From Plenodomus lindquistii (lineage: Eukaryota > Ascomycota > Dothideomycetes > Pleosporales > Leptosphaeriaceae): a stretch of DNA of 64,000 nucleotides. The notes beneath the pieces are model-generated. The model did no database searches, was not told the DNA's origin, and worked only from the letters and a program-made list of their open reading frames with translations. Position numbers and translations under genes: made by a program. Shown one piece after another: positions 12,473 to 23,716 of this stretch. Within the stretch, counting starts at the first letter, position 1; each line of letters begins with the position of its first letter. The stretch lies in assembly GCA_025504975.1 (NCBI GenBank), contig JANUWI010000018.1, positions 434,001 to 498,000 on the forward strand, written 5' to 3'.

Positions 12473-14742
12473 AGGCCCACTTTTGTATAGAATGTATATA
12501 TACGTATAGAACGTATATATACATGAGGATTTGACGTTCTATACCAGGCTGAATGCCGCTGACCGCACAGACGTATTTTGTATGTGAAATAGCGTGTTTA
12601 AATCGCGTCTATTTTTAGAAATTAGCTATTAATATTTTAACTTTAAGTACGCGTAACTCTACTAAAACCTATTTAAATTACTTACTATTAAAGCTACTAT
12701 TTTATTATACCTATTATAGCTAATCTACTATAGCAGCACGTTAAAATAACCCTGCGCCTAGGCTATAATAACCTGTAGATAAAGTATTATTACTGCCTAA
12801 AAATATAGTATAGTAACTTATTATTACGCGTTATAAACTACTTTCTAAACTGCCTAAACCTGCCTAAATAGTTGCGTTAAAGAATTTACAATAGCTCTAC
12901 TAGTAGCTTTAGCTGTAGAGAGTCTCTAATAAAGCGCTAATATACTCTACTATTAGATTTATAGAGTATAACGCCTAGTAATTAACGCGCTGTAGATAGG
13001 CTGCTTACAGAGGTAATATATAGCTTAGGTATTACTTTTAACTTTATTAGTTACTATAGCTATTATAACGTGTTATAACTTACTTTTACTAGGTTAAAAA
13101 CTCTACTTTTAGAAAGTTTCTATAGTAACTATAGCCTGCCTATACTTTTTCTAGCTGCTAGAGGCTTGCTACTAGCCTGTTTAATAAAGCGTATAATTAT
13201 ATAAAAGTATAGATAGAGCTAGTGTTAAAAAAAAGCGCTAGGTAGATTATACTTATAAATAATAGTTAGATAAACCTATATAATAAGTTTTTTATTAACT
13301 ATATTACTATAACCTACTAGCACGCAATTTTTTTTAAATTTAAAGTTTCTAGTAGCTAGTAGTATACTAGTAAGATAATATTTAGTAGGTTAAAGCAAGC
13401 AGTTAAAGAAATTAGTAGTAAAAAAGCTATTATTACTATTATTACTAATAACGCTAGTAATATAAAAGGGGCTTTAATATTACTAAAAAAGTTCTATCTA
13501 AAACTCTATATAGCTAGCTACGCGTTCTATATAATTAACTTTACTATTAAAAACTTTTTTAAGTATTTAGAGTTTAAAAAGTACTATAAATTAGTAATAG
13601 CCTTTATAAAGTACTTTAAAGCGTCGCCTATTATACTTACGCTTTTTAATAACGCTGCTAAAACTACTAATATATCTAGAAAAGCTCTATAACTACTTTT
13701 AAAAATTTAGTAGTAAAGCTAAGTAAACACTATTATAAACTTTCTAGCTAATAGGTAATTTATTTTTACTATACTACGCAACTCTAACGTATACTTTAAA
13801 GCTTATCTAACTATTTAATAACGCGCGAAATATAAGCCTATATAAGCTCTAGTATATAACTTAAAATTCTAAAAGAGGCTAGATACTATAAAGCTCTTTC
13901 TAGAGCTATTTCTAGAGGCTATAATTACTCTAGAGTTAATTTAGCTAAAGGCAAGCCGCTTATACGCGTACTTTTACTACTTTATAAAAACTATAAAGTT
14001 AACTATAATACTAGAGTTAAGTAATATTATTAACGTAATTAGCCTGCGCTTTATTTAGGCTTACTACCTAGTATATATAATTACTTATATTTGCAATTTT
14101 TAAGCTTATAAAAAGCGCCTAGTTACTATTACTTTAGCTATAATAGATAAAGTAAGTAACTACTTTAGTAGCTACTTTAACAGCAACTTTAATATAGCTA
14201 GAGGCGTGTTAAAAGAGCTGCGTAAGTACTTAGCCTATATAGAATTATTTAATAACGTTATTAATGTAGCTTTATATATATAGTATAATAATCCTGCTAG
14301 GTAGTAGGCTAAGTAGAGTTATAGCGCTTATTTTAAAAAGCTTATAATTTATTTATTTTTAATTAACCCTACTATAGGCGCAGTAGAACGTAATTAGAGT
14401 ACTTATAGCTTTCTACACTTAAAAACTTATAATTAGATAAAAAATAAGTAAGTAGAAAAGCTTGTATACGTGTTCTAAAACCTCTAGGTACGCGACGACT
14501 TACTATCTATCTTACCGCAGTACTTTGTAGAGGATGAGGTTGAGCAGATTGACAACGACGAAGTTGAGCTAATTAACGATAAGATGGCTATTATTTTGGC
14601 TGATCAGGCAACTCTGGAGGGCTCGGAACATTCACTATTTGTGGACTAGACTGCCAAGAAATATACGTTATATACAACGTATATATACGTTATATACATA
14701 TACATGGAAAAATCGTTCTATACGTTCTATACAACAACCCTA
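12463..14742 (+). mobile_element. hAT-superfamily DNA transposon, RIP-mutated, with intact ends
   Basis: It is a 2280-bp element with 10-bp perfect terminal inverted repeats and a perfect 8-bp target-site duplication. Subterminal GTATAGAACGTATA-like repeats occur just inside both ends. The interior (about 12600-14490) is extremely AT-rich and almost devoid of CA/TG dinucleotides except in a few contexts, as expected after RIP. It contains the remains of a hAT transposase (see pseudogene). The target duplication still being perfect argues that flanking DNA has not been mutated since insertion, or that insertion is fairly recent. It is not mobile by its own product, since many stop codons interrupt the frame. 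Confidence 0.88.
13380..14649 (+). pseudogene. hAT transposase remnant, many RIP stop codons
   Basis: One reading frame can be followed across about 1.2 kb without a net frameshift. At 13444-13472 it reads TNNASNIKGA, equivalent to the TDNASNMK block of fungal hAT transposases with Asp changed to Asn. Near 14380-14470 it reads VERN-stop-STYSF and VEKLVYVF, the dimerisation region, where TAG at 14395-14397 replaces the invariant Trp (TGG to TAG is the RIP change). More TAG/TAA stops sit at other Trp/Gln positions. The frame ends at TAG 14647-14649. The last 150 bp are unmutated and encode an acidic tail. The N-terminal limit is unclear and may lie upstream of 13380. Confidence 0.8.
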
Positions 14743-14750
14743 CGCACCAA
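14733..14750. repeat. hAT right end: inverted repeat plus target duplication
   Basis: AACAACCCTA (14733-14742) is the inverse of the left terminus and is followed by CGCACCAA (14743-14750), identical to the sequence at the left border. Confidence 0.88.
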
Positions 14751-17700
14751 TACCTGGCATGAGTGTATGCAGCACCACGCAGGCCAACACATGCCCCCCG
14801 CCTCCCGAATTGCCCCGTTAGGCAAGTAGATACAGGTGGTGTTGAAGACGGAGATGAAATATCTGGTTGTGCAACCCGGTTAGGGTATGCACTGAAGCGC
14901 CGTTGTTTGGTCGGAAATGCAGGGGTGGATGTGATGGGAGTATATGGTACGACCCAGGATAATGGCTGTGCGGAGGGGCTCCTGTTCAGAGATGTTTGTT
15001 GCGGTAAGAAAAATGTGAGGCGTGAAATTTGGATGCAAACGCCTGTTGTGAACGAGATCAAGTATGAACCTCTTGTTGGTGGTGGGATGGACAACGACGG
15101 GTGTTCTCGTCGTATGTCACACCTTTCACCCCTCGACTTCCCGTTCTGGTAACTTAGCTGGAGGAGTTGAAAGCAGCGGAACACAGACAGCGGGGGGCAG
15201 CATGTAGGCGCTTACGTTGTGCCACCATCTGTGACACTCGTCGCGTATACCTCCTCAGTACGGACAGATGATAGGTGGACATTGATGCAACAACGGAACG
15301 GTGCCGTACGGATTGTCGAGCCAAATTTTCTAGGTACGGCTGTAACATTGGAATATAGGTATGCACATTAGCTTTCCCGAGAAGCTGTGCGATCAGTCAT
15401 CCCAACTTTAATTGGCAAAGGTACCACCAATGGCCATGTCATCACATCGTACTACCACTATTATTGATACCCCAAGCTCGACTTCCCGCAAAAGGAGACG
15501 TGCATCTCCCTTGCGCCAGCAACATCCTGATCAGAACTTACGCATGAAGGTCGATGCCCACTAGTCTGGTCTTGCATGGTCAGTGAGTTACACATCCTCG
15601 TATTGATTGAGACAAGCCTGCATGTTGCTTCCGAACTTGCCATTTCAGGAAGTTGTTGAATGTTGGCTGTTGATTACGGGCTCCCATCTCCTCGTTACAC
15701 AAAGGGAGTTCAAATCTTAGAATTCCCGTCTAAGAACAGTACTGAATGTTCCGCGGAGGGCTCTGTTTATTTCCGCGGTAAGCAAGCTGCGATTCATGCA
15801 TCATGTCTTGATGTCAATATACCCGGAGAGGAAGGTTTTGATGATGGCTGTGGAAAGTCTCGCTAGGTCCAGCCCTACCAGTGGGGTACGTTTGTTTTTC
15901 CTTTGTGCAGGTGTGCGCAATGCGCAAACTGTAATGTGTCGCTTCTGGGCAATGCGTTGACATAGAGTAGATGGTGGTGGGTGGGTAGAGTACTCCCGAG
16001 GTGGAGGAATCACACGGGCACGCATACACAACGAAAGTTACCTTGTTTGGTAAGCCAATCAGACGACCAAAAAACCTATCTGGAGGTTTCGTAACGTTGA
16101 CAAGGTAAGTCTGCAACGATTACTGTGTATGGTCCTACTACCCTCGGCATGCATATCGGCCCAGAGTCACGTGATTGACTGCTGATATTTGACCATTGGC
16201 TGACCCCGCTGTGCTCAGAGGTGTATGCCTACGCATCACCACCAGCTCACCTTGAACAGTATAATCGAGCAGCAAATGAAAGGATGGATCCGCGATGCAA
16301 ACAATTTGAGTGGAAATGGCCTGGTTCTTTCCACCTTCAAAGCGAGGGCACGCTTCGTCGAAATGATGCAAATGCCAGCTGTAGGTAGAGAAGTTGAACC
16401 TGCGCTTTGAGTCACCGTGGGCATTGCTGATATCGTCTCTAAAATCTAAGGATGCGAAACAGGATTGAACAAGTGATTTGGATCACGGAAGATATCTAGG
16501 ACATCTGATAAAGGATGTAACTGTTTAACGTGCGAACTTGAACATGGGCAGATGTACGATTATTTTACTTCACTTCATGACTAGTAAAGTACGCCACTTC
16601 TTGCTTGGATGAGCATAACGAAAAGAGGATTTATGACACCGAGAGTTTGGTCTTGGAGAACATGTTAACTCGCCAAGTGCAGCGCCTATGTTTGTTAAGC
16701 ATAAGTTGTTGCAGTGGCCGAGAGGGATTCCGATAGGGCTGTTCTATTTGCGTGGTCCAGATCATGGCTGATCGTTAATGGCACGCGGAAGGTGCGGCTC
16801 AATCACCACATTTGCCCATTGCAGACAAGATGGCAAAGCCATCAGGTTTTGCGTTTTGTAATGGAATAGTCCACAGCGAGGTCGGCCAGGTTGAAGCTGA
16901 CTCGATCCATCAACAATCTGACCGTCACCAGATCTCGGTACTGGAAGCGCAGTTGAGGTTTATTATGCAGATCTCACGGCACAAACAGAAGACACTGTCT
17001 TGCACACGGCTGACGAGTCACGACGCAAAACGTGAAAGATTTTGATCATCTCGGCAACTCGACCACCGACCTCCAGTCCCGATGCCAGAAGTTCAACTCC
17101 GATGCAACTCCACTCCACGGGGATGTTAGCTTTGCCGGGCGTTAGCTGTTGTAACTTCTCTACAACCTATTCGACGATGCCACTCAGTCTCCAGATCGTC
17201 GCAAACAATAACCCGACCGATCTGCATGCATATCCCAGTTTCCGGCAGAACATCGGACACAGACATTGCGGGGATTCCTTTGTGTGGAGAATAATGGGGA
17301 AGAAGGCGCAGGGTTCAGCGTGTGCTTAGCCGCTGTTGGGCTAGCACTTTCCGAATCAAACAGCCTCACCGACGCTTGCTCCCAAGGTTTGAAATCTCTT
17401 CCGACCACGAGCTCCTCGTGGCAATGACCGACAATGTGCCGGACGGTCGTGACGGTTACTTGGATTACAGGTTTTGTGGTTCCTGGGGACTGGAGCCCCG
17501 CTGTCTGGTGATGGAGCCATGGTGTCGGCTTGCCGGTTGTGGCTGGGTTGTCATGGCGAAGGCGGGTTCCCCGCTGAGATGTGTCGTGGCAGACAAGTTT
17601 GTTGGGAGGAGAGCGGAGAGCTTGGGGTTAGGGAAGCGAGGCACTGTCTTGGTATATCATGTACCGCGAGGTATGACGAGGTTGACAGGCTGTCGAATAC

Positions 17701-18090
17701 CAATGTGATGGATATGCACCAAGTTGGTGAACATTCACGACAAGTCAACGCTTCTCGCGGAAGTCACGGAGTCTTCCTCTTGCCAATGAAGCCCACGCGA
17801 GTCAACAATACGCGGTGAGGTGTACGAGCACTCCACACCCAGCTACTGAGGCGTGGGCAAGATCTGAACGGCTATCTTGGCATTGCTTCTCCGCCCATCA
17901 ACATGACGTCGCAAGCTCCGTAGCTCCATGGGCACCACTCCGCAACAACCATGGCAGAACTTCGGAACGTGCGGCTACGTACCGTTGGTGTACATTATAC
18001 CCTGGTCGATATGGCGCTAGAGATTTTATGAATGCTCGTTGAGCTTGTGCCCGCACGGAAGAGAGGCGTCTACAGCCGGGACAGCAGCAG
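14751..18090. other. Intergenic, no gene recognised
   Basis: About 3.3 kb lie between the hAT element and the beta-glucosidase promoter. Many short ORFs occur on both strands (longest about 164 codons, minus strand 14690-15184), none with a recognisable motif or signal peptide. The base composition is mixed and not RIP-like. Confidence 0.5.
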
Positions 18091-18098
18091 TATATAAA
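18091..18098 (+). promoter_or_regulatory. TATA box of the GH3 beta-glucosidase
   Basis: TATATAAA lies 75 bp upstream of the ATG at 18166, in the right orientation and a normal distance for a strongly inducible fungal gene. Confidence 0.6.
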
Positions 18099-18165
18099 CC
18101 CTAGTAGACCGACGATACCGAAACCCAAGGCAATTCGCAGGTTCACTCTTCAAGTCAACTGAACC

Positions 18166-20720
18166 ATGGCGGCTTCTATCCTCTCGGTATTGCTTTCGAG
18201 CTCAGCTCTGGTGGCTACTGCCAATGCTCAGGCCTACGCTATCCCTGAACGTACTGAGGGCGCCTTTTCATATGTGCAGCCTCTGAACACCACTATCTTG
18301 ACTGAATATGGTTCATCGCCACCATTCTACCCTCAACGTATGTTTCAAAGCTCTGAACGAAAACACTCCATGTACTAAAGCAGTACAGCAAACGCCACTG
18401 GTGCTGGTGGCTGGGAAGCCGCTGTAGAGAAGGCGAAGGCATTCGTTGCACAACTCACCATTGAAGAGAAGGCCGATATGGTTACTGGTCAAGCCGGCCC
18501 CTGTGTTGGCAACATTGTCGCCATTCCTCGCCTTGGATTCGGTGGGCTGTGCTTGCATGACGGCCCCCTTGCCATCCGTGTTGCAGACTATGCCAGCGTT
18601 TTCTCAGCAGGTGTCTCCGCCGGTGCCACGTGGGATAAGAAAATCCTGTAAGTTTCTTCCTGTATCGAAGCTCCTGGACATGTTCTAACTTGTGAAGCTA
18701 CGAGCGTGGCTATGCGATGGGTGAGGAGTTCCGCGCAAAGGGTGCTCACGTGGCTTTGAATCCCGTTGCCGGTCCACTTGGACGTTCTGGCTATGCTGGC
18801 CGCAACTGGGAGGGATTCAGCTCGGATCCTTACCTCAGCGGTGTCGGCATGTTCCAGACCATCATCGGACACCAGGACGCAGGTGTGCAAGCATGTGCTA
18901 AGCATTTCATCGGCAACGAACAGGAGACTCAGCGTAACCCCGTCTACAACCCCGAGATGAACACCACAAAGACTTCCAACGCGGTCTCGGCCAATATTGA
19001 CGACCGCACCATGCACGAGCTCTACCTCTGGCCCTTTGCTGATGCCGCTAAGGCTAAGGTTGCAAGCGTCATGTGCGCTTACCAGCGTGTCAACGGCTCC
19101 TACGCATGCCAGAATTCTGCTATTCAGAATGGACTCTTGAAGACCGAGCTTGGTTTCCAAGGGTACATCATGTCGGATTGGGGTGCCACTCACACTGGTG
19201 TCGCAGCCATTGAGGCTGGACTAGACATGAACATGCCTGGAGGTCTCGGTCCCTATGGTCTGCTTTTCGGAACTCCCTCGTTCTTTGGTGGCAACGTCAC
19301 GATGGCTGCCAACAATGGCAGTCTTGCGGTCTCCCGCATCGACGACATGATCGTCCGTATCATGACTCCCTACTTCCAGCTCGGCCAAGATAAGGATTTC
19401 CCAACCGTTGACCCTAGCTCTGCCGATTTGAACACATTTTCGCCTCGTTCTACCTGGACCCGCGAGTTCAACTTGACCGGAGAAGTCAGCCGTGATGTCC
19501 GTGGCAACCACGCTGAGCTCATTCGCAGGCACGGAGCCGCTGGCACTGTGCTCCTGAAGAATGTCAACGGCGCTTTGCCCCTGAAGAATCCTAAGAACGT
19601 TGCTATATTCGGCAACGATGCCAGCGACCCTACCCAGAGCAGCGTGCTCAACCAAAAGAACTACGAGTACGGAACCATTGTTGCTGGCGGTGGCTCAGGT
19701 ACCGGTCAGTTGACATATCTTGTTACTCCTCTGCGTGCTATCCAAGACCGCGTTGGTCAAGACAAAGGTATCGTCCAGTACTGGCTGAACAACACCCTCA
19801 TCGCCGAATCCGACATCAGCACCCTCTTGATCCCGCGCGGCCAGCCCGAGGTCTGCATCGTCATGCTCAAGGTCTGGGCCGAGGAAGCCGCTGACCGCGA
19901 ATCGCTGGCCTCCGATTGGGACGGCGACGGCGTTGTCGACTCAGTCGCCTCGTACTGCAACAACACCATTGTCGTCACGCACGCCGCAGGCATCATGACC
20001 ATGCCTTGGGCTAAGCACCCCAACGTGACCGCTATTCTCGCCGCCCACTTCCCCGGCCAAGAGAGCGGCAACTCCCTTGTCGACATTCTCTACGGCGACG
20101 TCAACCCCTCCGGCCACCTCCCCTACACCATCGCCATCAACGGAACAGACTGGAATGCCCCACCCACCACGGCAATCAACACCACCGGATTCGACGACTG
20201 GCAGAGCTGGTTCGACGAGCGTCTCGAGATTGACTACCGCCACTTCGACATGCAGAACATGTCTGTTCTTTACGAATTCGGCTACGGTCTGTCGTACACC
20301 ACATTCGAGATCTCTGACATCGAGTCCTCGCCTCTCGAGACAAACATTACCGCTTTCCCTGAGATGCGCCCCATTGAGCCAGGCGGCAACCCCGCCCTCT
20401 GGGACGCAATCTACAACGTCACCGTCTCGGTTGAGAACTCTGGTCCTGTTGCCGGTCACGTTGTGCCCCAGCTGTACATTGGTCTTCCCTCGTCTGCACC
20501 CGAGGGCACGCCGGTTCGCCAGCTCCGTGGATTCGAGAAGGTGTACCTTGAGGAGGGCGAGTCGCAGACTGTGAGCTTCGAGCTGCTGCGCCGTGACTTG
20601 AGCTACTGGGATGTTGTTAGCCAGCAGTGGGTTATCCCTGAGGGTGAGTTCACCGCCTGGGTGGGACTCAGCAGTAGGGATTTGAAGGTCCAGGATAAGT
20701 TTACTGTAGTTGGACAGTGA
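18166..20720 (+). CDS. Secreted beta-glucosidase, glycoside hydrolase family 3
   Basis: It is predicted to cleave terminal beta-glucosyl residues of cello-oligosaccharides outside the cell. Exons are 18166-18337, 18389-18647 and 18698-20720 (51- and 50-nt introns, phases match); the product is 817 aa. It starts with a signal peptide, MAASILSVLLSSSALVATANA. The GH3 N-terminal barrel includes GPLAIR, GRSGYAGRNWEGFSSDPYL and KHFIGNEQE, and the nucleophile is Asp304 in MSDWGATHTG. The second domain has GAAGTVLLKN, and a C-terminal fibronectin-III-like domain begins around PQLYIGLPSS. Length and order match fungal cellulolytic GH3 enzymes. Many Asn-X-Ser/Thr sites suggest glycosylation. Exact substrate preference cannot be read from sequence. 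Confidence 0.96.
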
Positions 20721-20944
20721 CTTGGGATTAATATGAGGGGACAGAAAGTGATAGCATAATGACTACACGAGATTATGAAATAGTAATGCAATTAGTTCTA
20801 TTGATCGGATTTGGCTTCGTTTGTAAGCGTTCTGGTGGAGTGAATTTTTTGCCGGTTGGAGGCTCATTTATGCAGCTTTTAGAGTCGAGCAAATCCTCCG
20901 CTGTGAGATTTACGTGTCGATCTAAGAGCACTTGATACTACCCC

Positions 20945-21188
20945 TGCAAAGGAGGTCGTATTTATTGCGTCCCTAATTTATATTATTAGCATAATGTTTA
21001 AGCCTACATAGTAGCAAGAAAATAACAAAAGTACGCAAGTAAAACAAAAAATGATCTTTATTACTTCTAGAGAATACACGTAGAATTTGAGAATGTTTAG
21101 CCCTATCTCAGTGTAGTGTGTTAGCTACGGTAAACAGCACTTGAAACCTTATTAACTTAGTAACCTAGTAAATACGAGCTCCTTTGTA
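20945..21188 (-). repeat. MITE copy A (244 bp, about 240-bp inverted-repeat family)
   Basis: It begins TGCAAAGGAGGTCGTATTTATTG and ends AATACGAGCTCCTTTGTA, the inverse of the family terminus TACGAAGGAGCTCGTATTTATT. The interior, read on the minus strand, matches copies D and E (TACGTGTATTCTCTAGAAGTAAT and CTTGCTACTATGTAGGCT). It is AT-rich and carries no ORF. Confidence 0.8.
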
Positions 21189-21729
21189 TAGCTTCACGGT
21201 CTACATCTAGGACATGTTGGGATTTGTTTGGCAAGTGCGGTGCTGCTCGTCGCCGCAATTATGATCCTATGCACGTTCGATGCTCACGTCATGGTGGCTG
21301 CAACGGCCGTTTTTAGCAGTATGTTAATACGTTAGCCTTTCACATCTCCGGAATCAACTTCTAGGCATGCAAGTGTGATCAATAACACTACTTCACAAGA
21401 CATGCGCGCACAATTCTTTACGGTTATTAATGGATAGATACCAAATAAAACTTAGTCATCGCTACATGCCACTTGCCTCCACTTCCTCAAATGCCAACAT
21501 CAGCCTACATGCCGCGAACCACATTATCGTACATGTCTATATCAGATTTGTGCCCAAAAGGGCACGGGGTATCGAAGAAGAATACAAAACGTCAAAAGGC
21601 AGGGATCTATATGCTTCGCTGGAGACAAAGGAGATGGGAAAAAACATGGATATGCAAGAGAAGAATGTGCGTGAAAACATGAATCGTCCCAAAGGTCGTA
21701 GAAGAGAATCGGAGGAAGCTTAGTCTTAG

Positions 21730-23716
21730 CTACCCTTGTGTTGTGTACATGTGCATTTGGTCAGACATTTGTGCTGAGTGGCCATATGGTTGTTGTGGCT
21801 GTTGCGCCATCATGTGTTGTTGTTGTGCATGTTGTTGTTGTTGTTGCTGTTGTTGATGCTGTTGTGGTTGATGATGATGTTGCTGTTGTTGCAAGTGTTG
21901 TTGAGGATGACGCATGCCCATTGCAGCGACAGGATTCTGCAAGGCAAAATCGGGCCCAATCTCGTGGCTAAGTTGTGACGAAGTCCTCGAATTCGTGGAG
22001 TTGCTTCTGGAGTTGCCTAGTCGGTTTCCAATCTTGGACAAGGGTCTGGAGAACATCTGGCCGATTGATGGCCGGTCGTAGACTTGACGATCGTAGTACT
22101 GCGAGTCCTCGAACTGTGGTGCGGCGTCGAAGTAACTTGGATAAAATGACCCCAGTGGATTGGTGGGAGCTTTAGCCGGATCGGCATAGTCGTTGCTTAC
22201 ATAGGATTGTGGCGTGCTGTCTATCACTGCAGAATGCACTTGCGGCACATGCATGGCAGGCTGATGCGAAACGAGAGGTATTTCGGGGATGGCCGGCTGG
22301 GCTACATCCAGATAGTTTCCGGGATCGACGTCCATATAACTGATGCGACGACTTGTTTGATCGTCTGCCGGCGTTTGTGGTTCGACAAACGGAGATGATC
22401 CACAGTCGTAGTCCGGTACGTGCGGAAGGGCGTTGCTGACTCGCAGTAGAGCAGCGTTGATAGCAGCGAGGCGCGTCCGCGTCAACTCAATGTTGGTGTT
22501 TCCAATCAATATGTGCATGCGTTGCTCCCGCGACAGTTTATCGACGTGTGGCACAGAATCTCGGCTGGGCGTAACGAACCCAGGTGGCAGTTGTTGATGA
22601 ATGGGATCCAGGGGAAGGTCAGAGCGCAAGCTCAGTGCAGTGATGAGCACTTCCTCCCGACTCGGTCGCAGATCGCAGCATTGAAGCTTCTGTCGCAGGA
22701 TTCTCGTGTTGTCTGGACACCAACTAATCTGGGAACGGCTCTCTCGCAGCCTCTCGTCCAAGCAACTGATCAACTCTTTCCAAGTGTCATGAAGTGCTTC
22801 CTGTCGAATCAAGTTGCGAATGACGTTGGAGTACTTCCACTGGTCGTATGTTGCCCCATTCTTCATATGCTTCGCCACGTGGTCACATCGCTCGTCCCAT
22901 CCAATGCTGACCTCCTTGCACTTGTCGAAGCCACAGCCAAACACCCTCCTTGGGAGTAGAGTAATGCCAATATCGGTCAAGGATGGCAAAGGTCGTCCGG
23001 AATGATATCGTTGATGATGCTTGATAAAGTCCTTTTGGCGATCGAAGATGCGGCTGCAGCCAAGCACTACGCATTGCCAGTCCTCTCCCGTCTCGTGCAT
23101 TCTCATCTCATGCTTTTTCCAATCGGATTTAGCCTTGAACGTCTTTTGCGATTTCGATTCTGCACAATAGGTGCAAAACATGTATGGCTCGCCAGACTGA
23201 CCCTGTGACTTGTCGTCAGGAAACGAAGTTGGGGATGCAACGCTAATGTCGTCTGTTGGGGTAAAGCTTGGTTCCACTTTCATCTCCAGTGGACTGCTGA
23301 TTTCTGATGATGAGGCCGGTACCGGCCGCGTCGGATCAAAACCAGCTGGGTATGAACGAGGCTCTGTCCGCCTCATCCTAGACCGTGAAGAGATGGAAGA
23401 AGCACTGGAAGGTGCCGCATTGCTGTTTCCTGTCGAGGATGAAAAGGTCGAGCCAATCGAGAGACGAGATCGCCATGATGAGCCAGAAGACGATGTTGTG
23501 GTTGAGCTGGCTGTACTTGTTGACATGAAAGATGAAGCAGTTGAATTACGGCCTTTTAGTTTGTAAGCATTTTGGGGTGGGAACAAGTGGTTGGTGTGAC
23601 GTACGTGAATCGAGAGCCTGTGAGAACATTTGCTGAATCAGATGCGGGGGATGCCTTGCCAGCAGAGCGTCGATGTGGCGCATCGACTCCTCTGGGATAT
23701 CCAGGTTGTCGTCCAT
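21730..23716 (-). CDS. C2H2 zinc-finger protein with C-terminal Gln/His tract
   Basis: Exon 1 is 23716-23605 and exon 2 is 23552-21730 (52-nt intron, phase matched); the product is 644 aa. After a Ser/Thr-rich N-terminus there are irregular C2H2-like fingers in series: CTYCAESKSQKTFKAKSDWKKH, then CVVLGCSRIFDRQKDFIKHHQRYH, and a third atypical one, CGFDKCKEVSIGWDERCDHVAKH. The C-terminal 60 residues are Gln/His-rich. This architecture is common among fungal regulators related to zinc-finger transcription factors, and DNA binding is plausible. I do not recognise a characterised orthologue or target set, so no symbol is given. It converges on the GH3 gene across about 1 kb and MITE copy A, which gives no functional link. 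Confidence 0.88.
21815..21903 (-). repeat. Coding CAA/CAG/CAT triplet tract (poly Gln/His)
   Basis: This is an imperfect triplet array read on the minus strand, encoding runs of Gln broken by His near the C-terminus of the zinc-finger protein. Such tracts vary in length between strains. Confidence 0.8.
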
